DNA of 64,000 nucleotides from Tolypeutes matacus. Its lineage: Eukaryota > Chordata > Mammalia > Cingulata > Chlamyphoridae. The translations under genes and the position numbers were made by a program. The notes beneath the pieces are model-generated. The model saw only the letters and a list, made by a program, of their open reading frames with translations, was not told the origin of the DNA and searched no databases. Where the stretch lies: NCBI GenBank assembly GCA_026826555.1, contig JAKSZT010054399.1, positions 1,005,187 to 1,069,186 on the forward strand, in the 5' to 3' direction. Below are positions 12,266 through 23,762 of this stretch, piece by piece. How positions within the stretch are numbered: position 1 is the stretch's first letter; the number at the start of each line of letters is the position of its first letter.

Positions 12266-12889
12266 GCTTGTATAATTGAACGAGTGAATGAGACTTCCAG
12301 AAGCACAGACCTAAATCATTAAATATAGCCAAAGACATTGCGATCAAAACAAATAAGAGAGTAAGAAACAATGAACCTGTGATTAGCCCTGGTTAACATA
12401 CACTCCTGAGGCTACGGGCGAACTGAGTCAGTCCACGGAAAAATCTCTAAAGTTCCATTGCAGCCAGTGCACTTAATTCCTGATTTTCCATGCCAGCAAA
12501 GTGGTGTGGGTTAATGGGAATAAATAATTGTCATTATGTTTTGGGAACTGTATCCTAATGAGAAAATATTAAATCATCATTGAAGAGTTAAACAGCTCCT
12601 TGTGTGCAAAGCTCACTCCCAAAATTGGGGGGAATGAATGGCTAGAAGGGAGTGAGCTGGAGAGTGAGAAGGACATACTAAAGGCATAAGACAAGGTCGC
12701 CTTATCCAGGATGCCTTTCCAGCCTAGTTGAAGAGGCAAGGCATAATTACAGATAAACTTAAGGAAATTAAGAGAAATAAAGCCGCTAAATACACAAGCT
12801 CTCCCAAGGCGTTATTACGTGAGATTCATTGCCAAATGGTGATAGTGCAGAAAACGAAAGCTGAGTATTAGTCAAAAGAGGAGAGGCTT
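12266..12889. other. unannotated sequence, candidate conserved non-coding block
   Basis: No repeat recognised. The part at 12330-12610 has several TAAT-type homeodomain cores (for example AATAAATAATTGTCATTA and TAATGAG), which is the look of conserved non-coding elements. Conservation itself cannot be seen from one sequence. Confidence 0.3.
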
Positions 12890-13065
12890 ATGCTGCAGAA
12901 ACCAGCAGCCCGAAAAAGCTCAGTGACTTAACATAATAAACATTTGTTTCTCACTCCTACAATGTCCGCCCTGGGACAGGGGTCTTAAGAAAACCGTCTT
13001 CCCTGCATAACACGTTGATCCTGGCTGCTTGGATCTTTTTATCCTACATCTAGATGCCTCCTTCA
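12890..13065 (-). mobile_element. MaLR-like LTR fragment, antisense
   Basis: The phrase 'GACTTAACATAATAAACATT' followed by 'TGTTTCTCACTCCTACAATG' resembles the reverse complement of the 3' part of ancient MaLR or ERVL LTRs, including the polyadenylation region. The fragment is short and diverged, and the family is unsure. Confidence 0.4.
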
Positions 13066-13914
13066 TGATCTCAAGGGAAGAGAAAAACCTGAAGAATCGT
13101 ACCAGCAATTAAATGCTCCCGTGCTTTGGTCTGGAAAGGACACGTGTCACCTGCTGTGTCCCAGGCGTTGCATCAAGCCTCTTAAGCAGATCATCTCATT
13201 TCAGCATTTCAGTCCTCTCATTCATTTTTGTTTTTCTCACAGCACACAGTAGGTGCTCAGTGGAGACTGGTGGAGTGAACACGGGAACAAATTCCCACTT
13301 TCTCCTGAAAGTGTTTAGAGCTGTCATGCAGGTGACAGTCCCAGAAAGCCAGCCTTGATAAAATTAGGTCAGACCCAAAGATATTTACTAAAATTAAAAG
13401 AGCCCTAATAAAAATAACAACACAGCTTATATCAGGTAGCTGTGGGGGGTGGAAATGCATGAGGATGAGGACAAATTAAATCTGATTGAGTTGGAAGCCC
13501 CAGCCTTCCAGACTTTAGTTCTGTCTTAGCCACACCTCACCTCCGCTCAGCATCACAGGCCACCTGTTGTCTGGCACCGACCTGCCTCTCTTATTTAAGG
13601 AGACTGTTCACCTGGCCATGTGCTTCCATAATTCCAGCCCAGGTGTGTGGCAGGTGTGTCTTGTGCCCCTGCTCTTTCTCCTTACCTGCTGCCTCACACT
13701 CTGGGGTCCTGAGGATGGCACCATACAGCTCCTGAACAGTGGAGACGGGGGTCCAGGTAGAGGCAGGTGTCATGAGCAAAGCATAGCTGCAGGTGTTTAG
13801 AGACGTTGGAAGGTCCGTGTGTGAATCGGCACAGAGAATGGAAAGCTCACAGGGAGGAAATGGGAGACTGCGTTGGCAAGGGAGGCTGGGGCCACGGTGC
13901 ATGTGCCAGGCAAA
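13066..13914. other. unannotated sequence with minor MIR/L2-like scraps
   Basis: The region near 13140-13215 recalls the antisense MIR 3' part. 'ACACAGTAGGTGCTCAGTGG' near 13242 recalls an L2 or MIR 3' end. Both are too short to call. The 130-codon minus frame at 13591-13983 shows no domain. Confidence 0.3.
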
Positions 13915-14075
13915 GAATGGGGCTCCAGCCACATCTTTTGACGTAGTATTTGGTCGAGAGAAACTCATGTGCAAAGAGGACATGTGATCACAGCCACTGA
14001 GAAATTCCTAGAGACCGAGGGTTGTGGTTCCTTTCTGGTTTGGGGGTGTTGGGGTGGGGGTGAGGGGTCTCAGCT
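13915..14075 (+). repeat. unclassified repeat unit, copy A
   Basis: Aligns by eye with 16600-16755 in the same orientation. Shared blocks in order are GTAGTrTTTGGTCrAGAGAAAC, then a GTGATmAmAGCCACT block, ATTCCTAGA, and 'TTTCTGGTTTGGGGGTG' against 'TTTCCAGTTTGGTGGTG'. Identity is roughly two thirds. It is either two members of an unrecognised repeat family or an old local duplication. Confidence 0.5.
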
Positions 14076-15677
14076 CCTCTGCAGTCACCATTTAAATGTG
14101 GACTGGGCAGTGCTGTAGAGAGGTGCTTCGGTGGGGATTGGCAGTTGCTGGGGATTTTTCAGTGAGTTGGTGATGCCATCGACGCGTCTCTGTGAGCTTA
14201 GCTTTCTTTATAACTGTCCGTGCTCCGTTAGATGGTGGTGAGAAAACAGAGGCTGGGGCCCTGATTAGGAGGCTGCTGCCGACACAGCGAGATAAGGCTT
14301 TGAGAATTGCTGGGGGAACATTCAGAAGGGACAGATCTGGGAGCCACAGCAAAGAAAGACGTGACCAAAACAGGGTGACCACTGGGACATAACGAACAAG
14401 GGAAGGAGGCTGAGATGACTGAGTTTTTGAGCCCCTGGTGGCTATTGAAGTTGTCCCGTGTTGGGTTTTTTGAAAGATGACTTTAATAACAGTGTCATTC
14501 TGTGCAATGAGGGTGTTCCGGCCCGAGTGGGGGACAGCCTTGGACCAGGTAAGCCCCTGTCATGCACCGAGTGTTGTCTTAAGCCCAGCCCTTGCAGGCG
14601 TCCCGACCCGAGCCTTCCCGCCTTCTGCCCCACCCTTCCCAAGGTTTAGAATCAGGTCTCGAATGAGCAGCAAAATTGTCCGGCTGCCATTTCATCTCCG
14701 TCCTGGCCCTCTAGTGCAGGTAAAATGGTTTAAACGTGGGTTAAGAGAGTGAAATTGGAATTCATAGTTGCTGGATCCAGGCCTGAAAAAGAGAGGGCTT
14801 ACTGCCTGCCCGCCCCCGCGAACTGTCTCTTTCTTGTTGGCTTGCCTCGCTATCAGATGTAACCTCCCTGGGGCTCTGGGAAATAAGTGGCAAATGTTTT
14901 GCCAGTCGGTAAAATGTTTGCAAGCTGACATTTTTTGTTTTTTTGGATTTGCACGGCCACTGCACACCGCTTTCTCACTCTTTTGGTCAGACAAGAGAGG
15001 ACCAGTGTTGATTTGCAAGAAAGGAGAAAGAGTGCTGTTTGATGGGAGAGAGGAAGCATGGACTACAGTCCTATTTTACACTCCGGAGCTGGTCATATTT
15101 CATAGGCGCCCATTTCAAGTGGCAGAAATCAGTCTGCTGAGGGAAGCTAAGGTTCCATGCAGCTCATGTGCAGGAACTCCTTTAGCTCCAAGGAATCACA
15201 GTGAGTGCTTCTTGTGACTCAGGTCAGACCTGGGTCTCTTTCCCCTGAATGTAACGTAGAGCTGAAGAGATGCTACTGGGGAGATAGAGCACCCCTAACA
15301 TACTGCCTTTCTTCTCTGCTTTCCAGGTGGGCCTGTGAAGCTGGTAACACCTTCCTCCTCCTCACAGAGTAGGGGTCTTGGAGACCACTGCCTCACTCTT
15401 TCAGCGGCCGCACCCTACCTGACACTGTGTTGTTGGTTAGGCCTCCGTCTTATGCTAGTTGATGCCTGAGCGGCTACTCTGAGGGCATTACCCCTTCTTC
15501 AAACCACATAAGGCATGGCAGGAAGAAGCTGGGCACTCATCTAATCCCAGTCCCTCTTTTATATCCATAAGATCACCACAGTCTGTTAGACAGAGTTGTA
15601 ATTAAGATTTCCTTGAAATGGCAAGATGATTGGAAGCCTCTGTCTTTTTGCAGAGGAGGTGTATATTTAAACAGAAA
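14076..15677. other. unannotated, apparently unique sequence
   Basis: No repeat recognised. The similarity between the two repeat units may continue weakly to about 14190. A 149-codon frame at 14768-15217 overlaps three minus-strand frames and has no recognisable motif. The block 14820-14960 has the mixed-composition look of conserved non-coding DNA, but this is unproven. Confidence 0.35.
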
Positions 15678-16122
15678 GGGGGCAGATGTGGCTCAAATGG
15701 TTGGGTGTCCATCTGCCATGTGGAGGGACCTGGGTTTGACCCCCGGGACCTCCTGGTAAAATAAAAAAAGAAAATACGGAAGGCGTGTGCCGGCGAGCCC
15801 TCAGGCCCCGCACACAGGCATGCCAGCCCCCGCCGAGCCCCACAGCAAGATGATGACATAACAGGGGAGAGACACAGGGGAGAGCCAAGACGAGGCGCGC
15901 TGAAAAACCAGGAACTGAGGTGGCGCAGGTGGCAGAATGCCTCTCTCCCACATTGCAGGTCCCCAGGATCAGATCCCGGTGAAGACAGGAGGAGAAGGAT
16001 GAGAAGAGAGGGCAGGAAACAGACACAGAGAATTGCCCAGTGAATGGACACAAAACAGCAAATGGGAAGAGGGGAGAAGGGGGAGGTTAAAATGGATAAA
16101 GTAAATAAATAAATAAATAAAT
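15678..16122 (+). mobile_element. composite xenarthran SINE with two tRNA-like units, sense
   Basis: The first unit starts with a G run, has an A box in TGGCTCAAATGGTTG (15689-15703) and a B box in GGGTTTGACCC (15732-15742). A GC-rich body follows. A second tRNA-like unit at about 15910-15985 has an A-box-like TGGCGCAGGTGG and a B-box-like GGATCAGATCCC. The element ends in an (AAAT)n tail at about 16098-16122. At about 445 bp it is much longer than the simple DAS copies in this window. The 176-codon minus frame across it is an accident of the antisense strand. Confidence 0.85.
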
Positions 16123-16599
16123 CTTCAAACAAACAGGCTAAACTTCCTATAGAGTGTTGTGATTGTGGGAGGAAAAAAGTGGAAGTTGTGTTTGGTGTTT
16201 CCTACCCCCTTTTTTTGTAGTTTGAGTGTAGTTTGAGTGTACTTGCTAGTACTAGAGACTTTAAATATTTCACATTTCCAGTGATACGGGTATGCTTTTG
16301 ATGTGCCTTGTGTAGAAACTGAAGCAGGGACAGGCTTCGGAGGAGGCTTGGGGGCTTTTGAACACTTTCCGTTAGCGTGAACAGAAATCTCTGTTCTGTT
16401 AGATTCTGTTGGAAAGGACGTTCGCTGTTTAATGGTAATAAACATGCTGCTGGACATTTAATTTGTCTTCTTAACTCTGGAACTGGAATAGTCACACGCA
16501 AGATGAAGTCTGTTGGCGTAGAGGGGATTCTGAAAGCCCCACAAGTCTCCCCTGAGATCAGCTGAGCTCTGGACGCATGCTTTGGCACTAAGAAAGCAT
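16123..16599. other. unannotated sequence
   Basis: Contains a short tandem duplication near 16220 (GTAGTTTGAGT twice). No gene recognised. Confidence 0.35.
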
Positions 16600-16755
16600 A
16601 TACCCCAGGGGCCTCACCACCACGTCTTGCTCCGTAGTGTTTGGTCAAGAGAAACCTGAGTGCCAGGAAAAAGCGTGATAAAAGCCACTAGTAGATTCCT
16701 AGAAAGCAATGCTTGTCGTTCATTTCCAGTTTGGTGGTGGTGACAGGGTGGGGTT
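16600..16755 (+). repeat. unclassified repeat unit, copy B
   Basis: Partner of the unit at 13915-14075, about 2.7 kb upstream and in the same orientation. It shares the GTTTGGTCAAGAGAAAC, AAAGCCACT, ATTCCTAGA and CCAGTTTGGTGGTG blocks in order. Weaker similarity may continue to about 16840. Not recognised as a named family. Confidence 0.5.
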
Positions 16756-16911
16756 TAAGCACATTCTGCTACTGCGGCTTCTGCTTTGGGCTCTCACCCT
16801 GACTGGGGATTGTTTCATTGTTGTTGGTGACTGAGGACCTTTGGTTGTGTCTCTCTGAGAAAGCAGGTCACAGGACATAATTCCATGGACCATTCTATTC
16901 CTCTTGTTTCT

Positions 16912-17000
16912 CCTTTTTTCTTTTTTCTCTTCCCTTCTCTTCTCTTCTCTTCTCTTCTCTTCTCTTCTCTTCTCTTCTCTTCTTTTTTCTTTTCTTTTCA
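16912..17000. repeat. (CTTCT)n pentanucleotide microsatellite
   Basis: A near-perfect CTTCT array with about 10 uninterrupted units at 16933-16985, set in a wider pyrimidine tract. The minus strand is purine-only and gives a spurious Lys-Arg-Glu-rich open frame. Likely polymorphic in length. Confidence 0.95.
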
Positions 17001-18118
17001 ACATATTATTGGAGAATTACAGAAAACTTGCATCCTAAAGTTGTTGTGTCTTAAAAGAGAGTGCCTTTTAAATGACCAGAACTTGAAAATGCTGTTTTTT
17101 AAAATGTGGTGTTTGAAAAACTAGCCTGCTGACATTGTCCTTGAGGGAAAACTGTCAACAAAGCGATTACTTTGCTTTTAACTTAAAATGCGTGCTTTCC
17201 TTGGAGTTGAGAGGTGATTTGAGATGTTCCTGTTTTCACATTCAGCCCTTTCCTGGTTCTGTGATCAAAATAAATTCCATGGCTTCAAAAACATTATAGC
17301 AAATTGTTGTCTTCTGCGGGAGTTATTTATGGATACTCAAACAAATGGTGCTCTCTGAGGAAGAACTATGTATGAAAACTGTGCGGTTAAACCTTTCCTA
17401 CCAGCCTTGGTTGCCACACTTCTGAGGAGCTGGCCTTGAGGTAATAATATCCTCCCCTCCGTGAGGCTGAGGTGAGGGGGAGGCCCTGGTGTGTTCTGCT
17501 GCCAGCCAACACCTGGCTGCCTCAGGGTGTCCTGCCTGGTAATCAAACTCACAAGTATAGTGCAGAAATTAGGGGGGCTGGCCGCTGCACTGAGGTAGAG
17601 CCTCCCCATCACGTGCTAAGATGCAGAAGGAGGCCAAGTACCTGAGAAGACCCCTTTGGTTGCTAGGGCAACGCTAAGGCAATGAGGTGGCCTGGGCTTG
17701 ACCATCCAGTCACTTCCCACCTTCCCACCAGTTCTCCTCAGAGCTGGATTCTGTTTTCTTCCATCCTCCCCAACCACCCTTCTCCTTCTCCAGCTTCCTC
17801 AGGGATACTTTTGCTGTGGATATATTATCAATGGGAATTTCTGAGAACATTAGCAAACAGAATGGCTAAGAAAGGGGAAATTTCAGACTTTTATTAATGC
17901 TGGGAAGGTTCTGAGCGAGAGTAGAGAGTGGAGGGTGTAGACATTGAGTTAATGGAAACTGAGCAACCAGAAGGAAGTATATGCCAATCCCCAGTCCTGC
18001 ACATATAGCAGTTCTTGCTATTGACTTAAATCTCTATTGTGTGAAAACACAGAAGAATTTAAATGTAATTTCACATAATTGAAGCTGTTAGCTCCCTGCC
18101 CATTTATGAGGGGTGTGG
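17001..18118. other. unannotated, apparently unique sequence
   Basis: No repeat, exon or RNA gene recognised. Short frames on both strands lack motifs. Confidence 0.4.
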
Positions 18119-18123
18119 AAGAT

Positions 18124-18462
18124 TGGTTTTTAGTTTCTTGGCTGCTGAAACAATACCATGCAATGGGTTGGCTTAACAACAGGAATTTATTGCCTCAGGG
18201 GCTCAGGGGCTAGAAGGCTGTCTTCCTCCCAGGGTTGGTACCTTCTCAATTTTTGGGGTTCCTTGGCTTTTCTCTCACATGAGGGTTTCTTTTCCTTTCT
18301 CTCCCTGGTTCCATGGACTTCCAGATTCTTGCTTCTCTGGTGGCTTCTCTCTCTGTGAAGTAATCTCGTCAAAAGTTAGGCTTTACAATGGGCTCAGCCC
18401 CACAGGAATGGATTAAGATTAAGAACATCTTTTTCTGGGGTATAAAGCTCCATTCCACCACA
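18124..18462 (-). mobile_element. solo LTR, MaLR-size, antisense
   Basis: A 339-bp unit that begins TG and ends CA. It is flanked by the exact 5-bp duplication AAGAT (18119-18123 and 18463-18467), the size made by ERVL/MaLR-type integration. On the minus strand it carries AATAAA (18186-18191), 'AACAATACCATGCAATGGGT' near its end and an LTR-like pyrimidine/purine layout. No internal region remains, so it is a solo LTR. It shares its right half with the element at 58822-59272, which suggests a xenarthran MaLR subfamily. Confidence 0.8.
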
Positions 18463-18467
18463 AAGAT

Positions 18468-19797
18468 TGAAGGAGCTGCCCTGTTATTTCACATTCAGAA
18501 TATACTACCTTTGAATTATGGAAGTGAGGATTATTTCATACACGTGGGAAGGCCCTCTAGTAGTAGGGTACCCTTTAAAAAGGACCTTTCCCCAAATTTC
18601 ACTGCTTCCTATTAAATAGGAAGTTGGTAGTTAAGTAGTGAAATATCAAGTTCATTTTTTCTTTTTTTTTTTTAATACTTTTTAATTTTCCTTTTGTGGT
18701 TTGTTACCACATGTGAAAAAAACCAAAAGCCTTGTTACAGTACAAAGAAAGAGGTGCTATTGGTATGTCAAATTAAGACAAATCTTAGGACTAACATACA
18801 TCTGTATCAGAAATCTACTGGATGGTGGCAGAAAGCTCTTAAAACTTTGAGATATATATCTTTACAGCCAAACTATTTACCAAAGTGAGAAATACTATTG
18901 TCAATAGTACTTTCAGGTGGGGTAGTTATCTTGAGTAGGCTGCCCTGGGCTTCTTCATATGCCGGCTGGCTTCTGAAGTGGCAAGAGATAGGTGCCCCAG
19001 TGTCCAAGTGCTTTCCAAGCCTCTGCTCACATAACATTTATTAGAATCTCATTAGCCAAAACAAATGACAAAGCCAAGCCCATGGGTTAGGTGAACACGG
19101 ATACAGGGAGACCTGATATATTGGGGGACCATCACTGTAACAATATCCCAAACCATATTAGTAAGAGATTGCTTTCTCCATTTTTCCAGTGAGTGTATAT
19201 TCATGAACTACATATCTTAGCCACTACTATGTTTCATTTGAAAATAATCTTTAAAATGCTTTTAAAATTTATAGTGGGTATCCAACACTTGCAATTGTGA
19301 AGTCATACGCTCAAGAATAATTCCCATTGAAATTTATTGACTTCCGTTTTAAAAAACGAATTCTGTTAGGTGGCTTCTGTAAGCATGTAAAACTAGCATT
19401 GAATGAGGTCACTTCTAGGTAATATGTCCTCCATAAATAATTCTTTGCTGTTCAAAATAAAATATTTAAGAGAGTAACCAGTGGTACAATAATGTTACTA
19501 GGACTCAAAAATTTAAGGCAGCTCAGTCTTTTCTGAGGGTGCATTTGGTAAAAACCTTACAGTATGTCAGGCATATGTGGTAAATTATAAACTTGGCTTG
19601 GAGGCTTAAAAGTGTAAGGAAGAGCTTCCATACAATAAGAGTCCTTAAACACTGAAAGAGTGATAAATCCACTTCTCATAAGATTTTCTCAGAAAAAATA
19701 CTTAACTGGCATGTTTGAAGTTCAGTCTTTCCTGGAAGCATGAGAAACCTTTCAAGCTCCTTTTGACCTTGTAATACTGTGTTTGGGTAATGCCTCT
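18468..19797. other. unannotated sequence
   Basis: AT-rich, with a T run near 18660. No gene or clear repeat recognised. Confidence 0.35.
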
Positions 19798-19865
19798 TGT
19801 CCATCAATCCATCCATCCACCAATCCATCCATCCATCTATCCATCCAATCATTTATTCATTAATT
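19798..19865. repeat. (ATCC)n tetranucleotide microsatellite
   Basis: Imperfect ATCC units with CAATCC and CTATCC interruptions, ending in ATTTATTCATT. An old, interrupted array. Confidence 0.9.
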
Positions 19866-22800
19866 TAAAGCAGTGCCTAGGATTTCTAAGTACCACATAA
19901 TAGAAATTCTATATGTCATCAGTTTGGACTACTAGGGCAAGAATAGCTACAGATATTAAACCAAAAAGATTTCCATTGCCTTAAACATTGTACAAACCCC
20001 TATTGAAAGTGCATAACCTGAAATCTCATAGATTAGATTCAGTAACTGACCTTCACTATATTCCAGGACTCAAATGATGATCTCCCTGTGCAGTGATAAT
20101 TTGGATAAAGAGAACAGGGTTCTAAAGAATCAGCCTTAATATATAGCATGGAAGAGTATAGTATGTGGTTGCCAGCCAGCTATTTGTCTGTCTGTTGTCC
20201 ATCCATCCGTAATTCCATCATTGGTTTATTTTTTACGTGTATCAACATGGTTTAATGACGTTATGGATAATCATGACCTTTACTCTCTTAGAATAGAGGA
20301 AAATTAGGTAAAATTAAGTACTATAAAAATGTCCCCCCTCTTGCCTCAAAGCTGTGCGCTTTTGTGTACTAATTAGGCCCACTAGACCAACATTCCTTAT
20401 TGAGCCGCCACTGAAACAAATAATAACAATGTTCAGTGCACGTCTTTGACCTGGGAATTGCGAAGTGATTTGCCAACATTAACTCATCAATCTGCCTCAC
20501 ACTCAAGTCATTAATATTTCTGAGCTCATCATGTAAATGATTCTCTGTTTTCCAGAGAATGTAAATGTCTTGTCTATCAATAAATAGTGAGAAGAATTAA
20601 AGCCAAAATCATCCTCTTCCAAACCACTATTTGGTGGCCTGACCTACCCAAGAATATCATATTATCTGGAAGTTAAAAAAAAAAAAAAGAGTAAATTAGC
20701 ATCATCTTTGCTAACTTATAAGTATTAAATAAAATCATACTAGAGAAAAATCATTAGAACTGGCCCTTTTGCTTAAAACTCCATTTTCCCCCCATTTGGT
20801 TAGGTTCTTAATAAAATGATTACCTTGAAATGATGTGGCCCACTCTGTGTCACGCAAATGAGAAATCAGGGCATGTGAACAAATGGAAACAAATCACCAA
20901 CTAAAAGGGCCAATTTCTGCTTTTCCCTAGAAATATTTCTCATTTTTCCAGGGCTTCTGATGTTCTTCCACTCCTGTTTAACTCATCTCATAGTAAGCCT
21001 CGAAGCCAAGATTTTCTGTGAGCTCCTTGCCAAAACCGTGATGTTCTCAGCCTGGGCCTCTCCGCTAGAATTAGGCACCGTCCTGTAGATGAAGTGAGAA
21101 AAGGAGCTCACAGAAAGAAGATTATTTCTTACGGAAGGCAATGGGATGGCATGCTCTTAATTGTGGCCTCATTCACCATTCCTGGATATATGGAGGTTTT
21201 TATAAGAAAGCTAAGATTTTTATGACTCATAAATTCCTTAAATGTTTTAAAGGTAGCGGTATGGTAATTTATGTCCTCAATCATCTGAAGTTATAATTGA
21301 CAAGTTGATTTGCTCCTTCTTTACACTTTTGGTTCTTACTGAGCAGGCTTTTGGAATAGGGGCCTCGTAACAACATACGTGGGTCAGTTATAGTACAATA
21401 TCTCAGGAAATCTAAATACTCTTTAAATGGCCAACTGCAATTTTGTAAGGAACAAAGACTGCTTTTTCAGCAAATCTGGCTTGGGTTCACATTAAATCCT
21501 TTTTTTTATTGCAAAAGGAAGTTTCAAGATCTCATTGCTGTATTTAACTTTCTAATTTAGTAGGCTACTAGTGCACTTAAACCCTCACATAAAGCATAGG
21601 TAAGTACTTTCCGTTTTCAGCTTTTTAACTTTACCTGCCTAATGGTAGAATGCTTCGAAATAGTACTGGTAGAGACCTTTCTTGTGCTATTTACTTATTT
21701 CTTGGTAAAAGAACATCTGGTGGCGTGGTGCTGGCTTGCTAGGTTTGATGAGTGGTAGGCATACCTGATTTGTCTAGGTTCTTGAGTTCTTGCTACGGTG
21801 TTTCTTTCAGGCAAGGACGCACTGGCTTCCTGAGGTATCTGGGTGTCAGGGCTGCTTACAGCTGAGGAAGAACTTTGGGTTGTGTCCAGCTGAGTTTTGT
21901 CCCCTTGCTCCGTGGCCTCCATGGCCATACGTAATTATCCGTTGTGAGGTAGAAAGCGGTAACAGTGTTCCACAGGTGAAAGAAGAGCTAGAGCTAAAGC
22001 CACAAAGAGCACAGAACCCAGGAGGAGGTGGTCTCTTGGTATTTTCTAGAACCCAAGCCAACCAGGCAACGTGGAAAAGCAGATGTTTTCAGCTCTTTTC
22101 TCCCCTGAGGGCTCTTGTGCCCCCTAAGAAGGTCAGAGAGCCGCTGAATGTTGGTGCAAGAAGGAGGTCAGGAGTAGCTTAATCCTGTTTTAATTTTAAT
22201 TCTCCCCGTGGGATTTGACACCTGGGGAGCCTGAGCCAGGAGAAGTGGAGAGACTTTCCCCTGGTAGCTGCTGGCCTCAGAACCAGACTTGGGGCCAAGT
22301 CTCTGCTTCCCGGTGCCAGCTGCTTCCTCTCCAAGGGTGAGTCTTCATGGCGTGCAAGGTCTTTTACTTCTGGGATTTTGCTTTATGTTCCTCTAAGATT
22401 GAAAATGCGATCATTACATGGAAGCATTTTAAACTAAGAAATGAAATATGAGAATATGAAATGTGTACCAGCTTTCTCAGAGTTGTCTCACGCCGTTGAC
22501 TATAAGATGAGCCGTAGATTTAATAATTCGCTTCCTGAGAGAAATAAAGAAATACATGTATGTGATAAGTCTTAATTTCAGAAATGTTAACATGTGAAAA
22601 ATAAAATCACGTGGCTATCGTATAGAAGTTATCTAGGTTATTTTACACATGCTCCTTCAGCTTGTTAAATGCCTTCTGTGAAGCCCAAAACCGTCCCAGG
22701 AGTCATGGCTAACAGTAACTAACTTCATTGACAGTAACTAACAGTTACTAACAGTTGTAACAGCAATTAATCATCCATGTTAATGGGAATCAGTGAGGGT

Positions 22801-23124
22801 TTAGGAAAATAATCCAGAAAAATTCGTTTCGAGCAACCAGAACTGCTAGCTAGCAGCTGTTAGCAGGCAGCAGTTTCACTGACCACAGATCTCAACCACA
22901 TTCGCCACATTTCTCACTAAGGAGCATCCTAAGTGGGGATGAAAATCCCCTGAGATATAGCAGGTGGAGGCAAGAGGGAAGTGGGTAATCCACAACCTGC
23001 ACCAGTAAAACTACGTTACCAAGAATTTTATAATATATATGTATGTAGGTATATATATATAAGTATATAAAGGTTTTCTGTGGGTTTGATGAAAATACAC
23101 CAAGCCACATCATCTATCCATCCG
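19866..23124. other. unannotated, apparently unique sequence
   Basis: 3.2 kb with no recognised interspersed repeat. It holds an A run near 20679, a small TAACAGTAACTAAC-type tandem patch at 22715-22765 and a TA-rich tract at 23030-23068. The block 20380-20600 has several TAAT/ATTA cores and looks like a conserved non-coding element. The 130-codon frame at 21790-22182 shows no recognisable domain. Confidence 0.4.
22715..22765. repeat. short imperfect tandem patch
   Basis: Several imperfect copies of an ACAGTAACTA unit in about 50 bp, ending in ACAGTTGTAACAG. Too short to classify. Confidence 0.6.
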
Positions 23125-23240
23125 CCTTCATTCATTTGTTCGTTCAACAAACGTTTATTAAGCCCCTTTTTTATGCACTGCGAATTGTGTGTGATATGGG
23201 CTTAAATCTCTGTCCTTGAGCTATCCACAGCTTAGTTAGA
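23125..23240 (+). repeat. ancient LINE-like repeat fragment
   Basis: 'TTCATTCATTTGTTCGTTCA' then 'ACAAACGTTTATTAAGCCCC', matching the start of the fragment at 1806. Family uncertain. Confidence 0.45.
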
Positions 23241-23757
23241 GTAAAAGCCACATGAGCTTCTCCGCATGGCAGGAGCAAAAATGAAATGTATATATGGTGC
23301 TAGACAGCACCTAGCTGTGCAGAGTTGTGGGGTGTCTCGGTATTGACATTTGTCAAGTAGGAGAGGAACCCAAGGGGATACCTGTTGGGGGACTGCATGG
23401 ACAGAGTATGGGGGCTGGGTGAGGGGTGCAAACCTCACAGTGTCTAATGTGTGCAGCGGAGGGTGAGTGTTCTGTGACTGATGCTGTGTCAGGGGCGTGG
23501 GGCATTGTGGGGGGAAGGGAGCTGGCAGGCCATGAAGGTAATTTGCGAATCGTGGAGTGTCCTGTCTGCATGTTAAGGAAGGTGGGCTCCTCAGATCAGT
23601 GGAAGTCAGACCACAATCTCCAAAGCCCTAAGGAGTCCTCAAAGCCTCCCACCCTGATTCCCATGAGGCTGCCTTCACTTGATGGTGATGGGGGCAAGAA
23701 TGGAGGAACCAATTTGTCAACCTGAGGGGCCTTAATTTTATATGTTTTAGGTATATG
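23241..23757. other. unannotated sequence
   Basis: Somewhat GC-rich, with overlapping short frames on both strands. No gene recognised. Confidence 0.35.
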
Positions 23758-23762
23758 GTTTC

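Noticed and set aside
14768..15217. 149-codon plus-strand open frame
   Set aside because: Overlapped by three minus-strand frames, no recognisable domain, and no splice or promoter context that I can support.
15689..15742. Possible tRNA gene (A and B boxes present)
   Set aside because: It is the promoter of a SINE. The tRNA-like part is not a foldable complete tRNA and is followed by the SINE body and A-rich tail.
15602..16132. 176-codon minus-strand open frame, the longest in the window
   Set aside because: It is the antisense of the composite SINE at 15678-16122 and a second minus frame overlaps it. The residues come from tRNA-like and GC-rich SINE sequence.
16720..17004. Lys/Arg/Glu-rich repeat protein on the minus strand
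   Set aside because: Produced by the CTTCT microsatellite.
19798..19865. Possible CRISPR-like array
   Set aside because: A simple ATCC microsatellite without spacers; the genome is a eukaryote's.
20600..20695. Possible processed pseudogene ending in the A run near 20679
   Set aside because: No coding similarity upstream of the A run and no flanking duplication seen.
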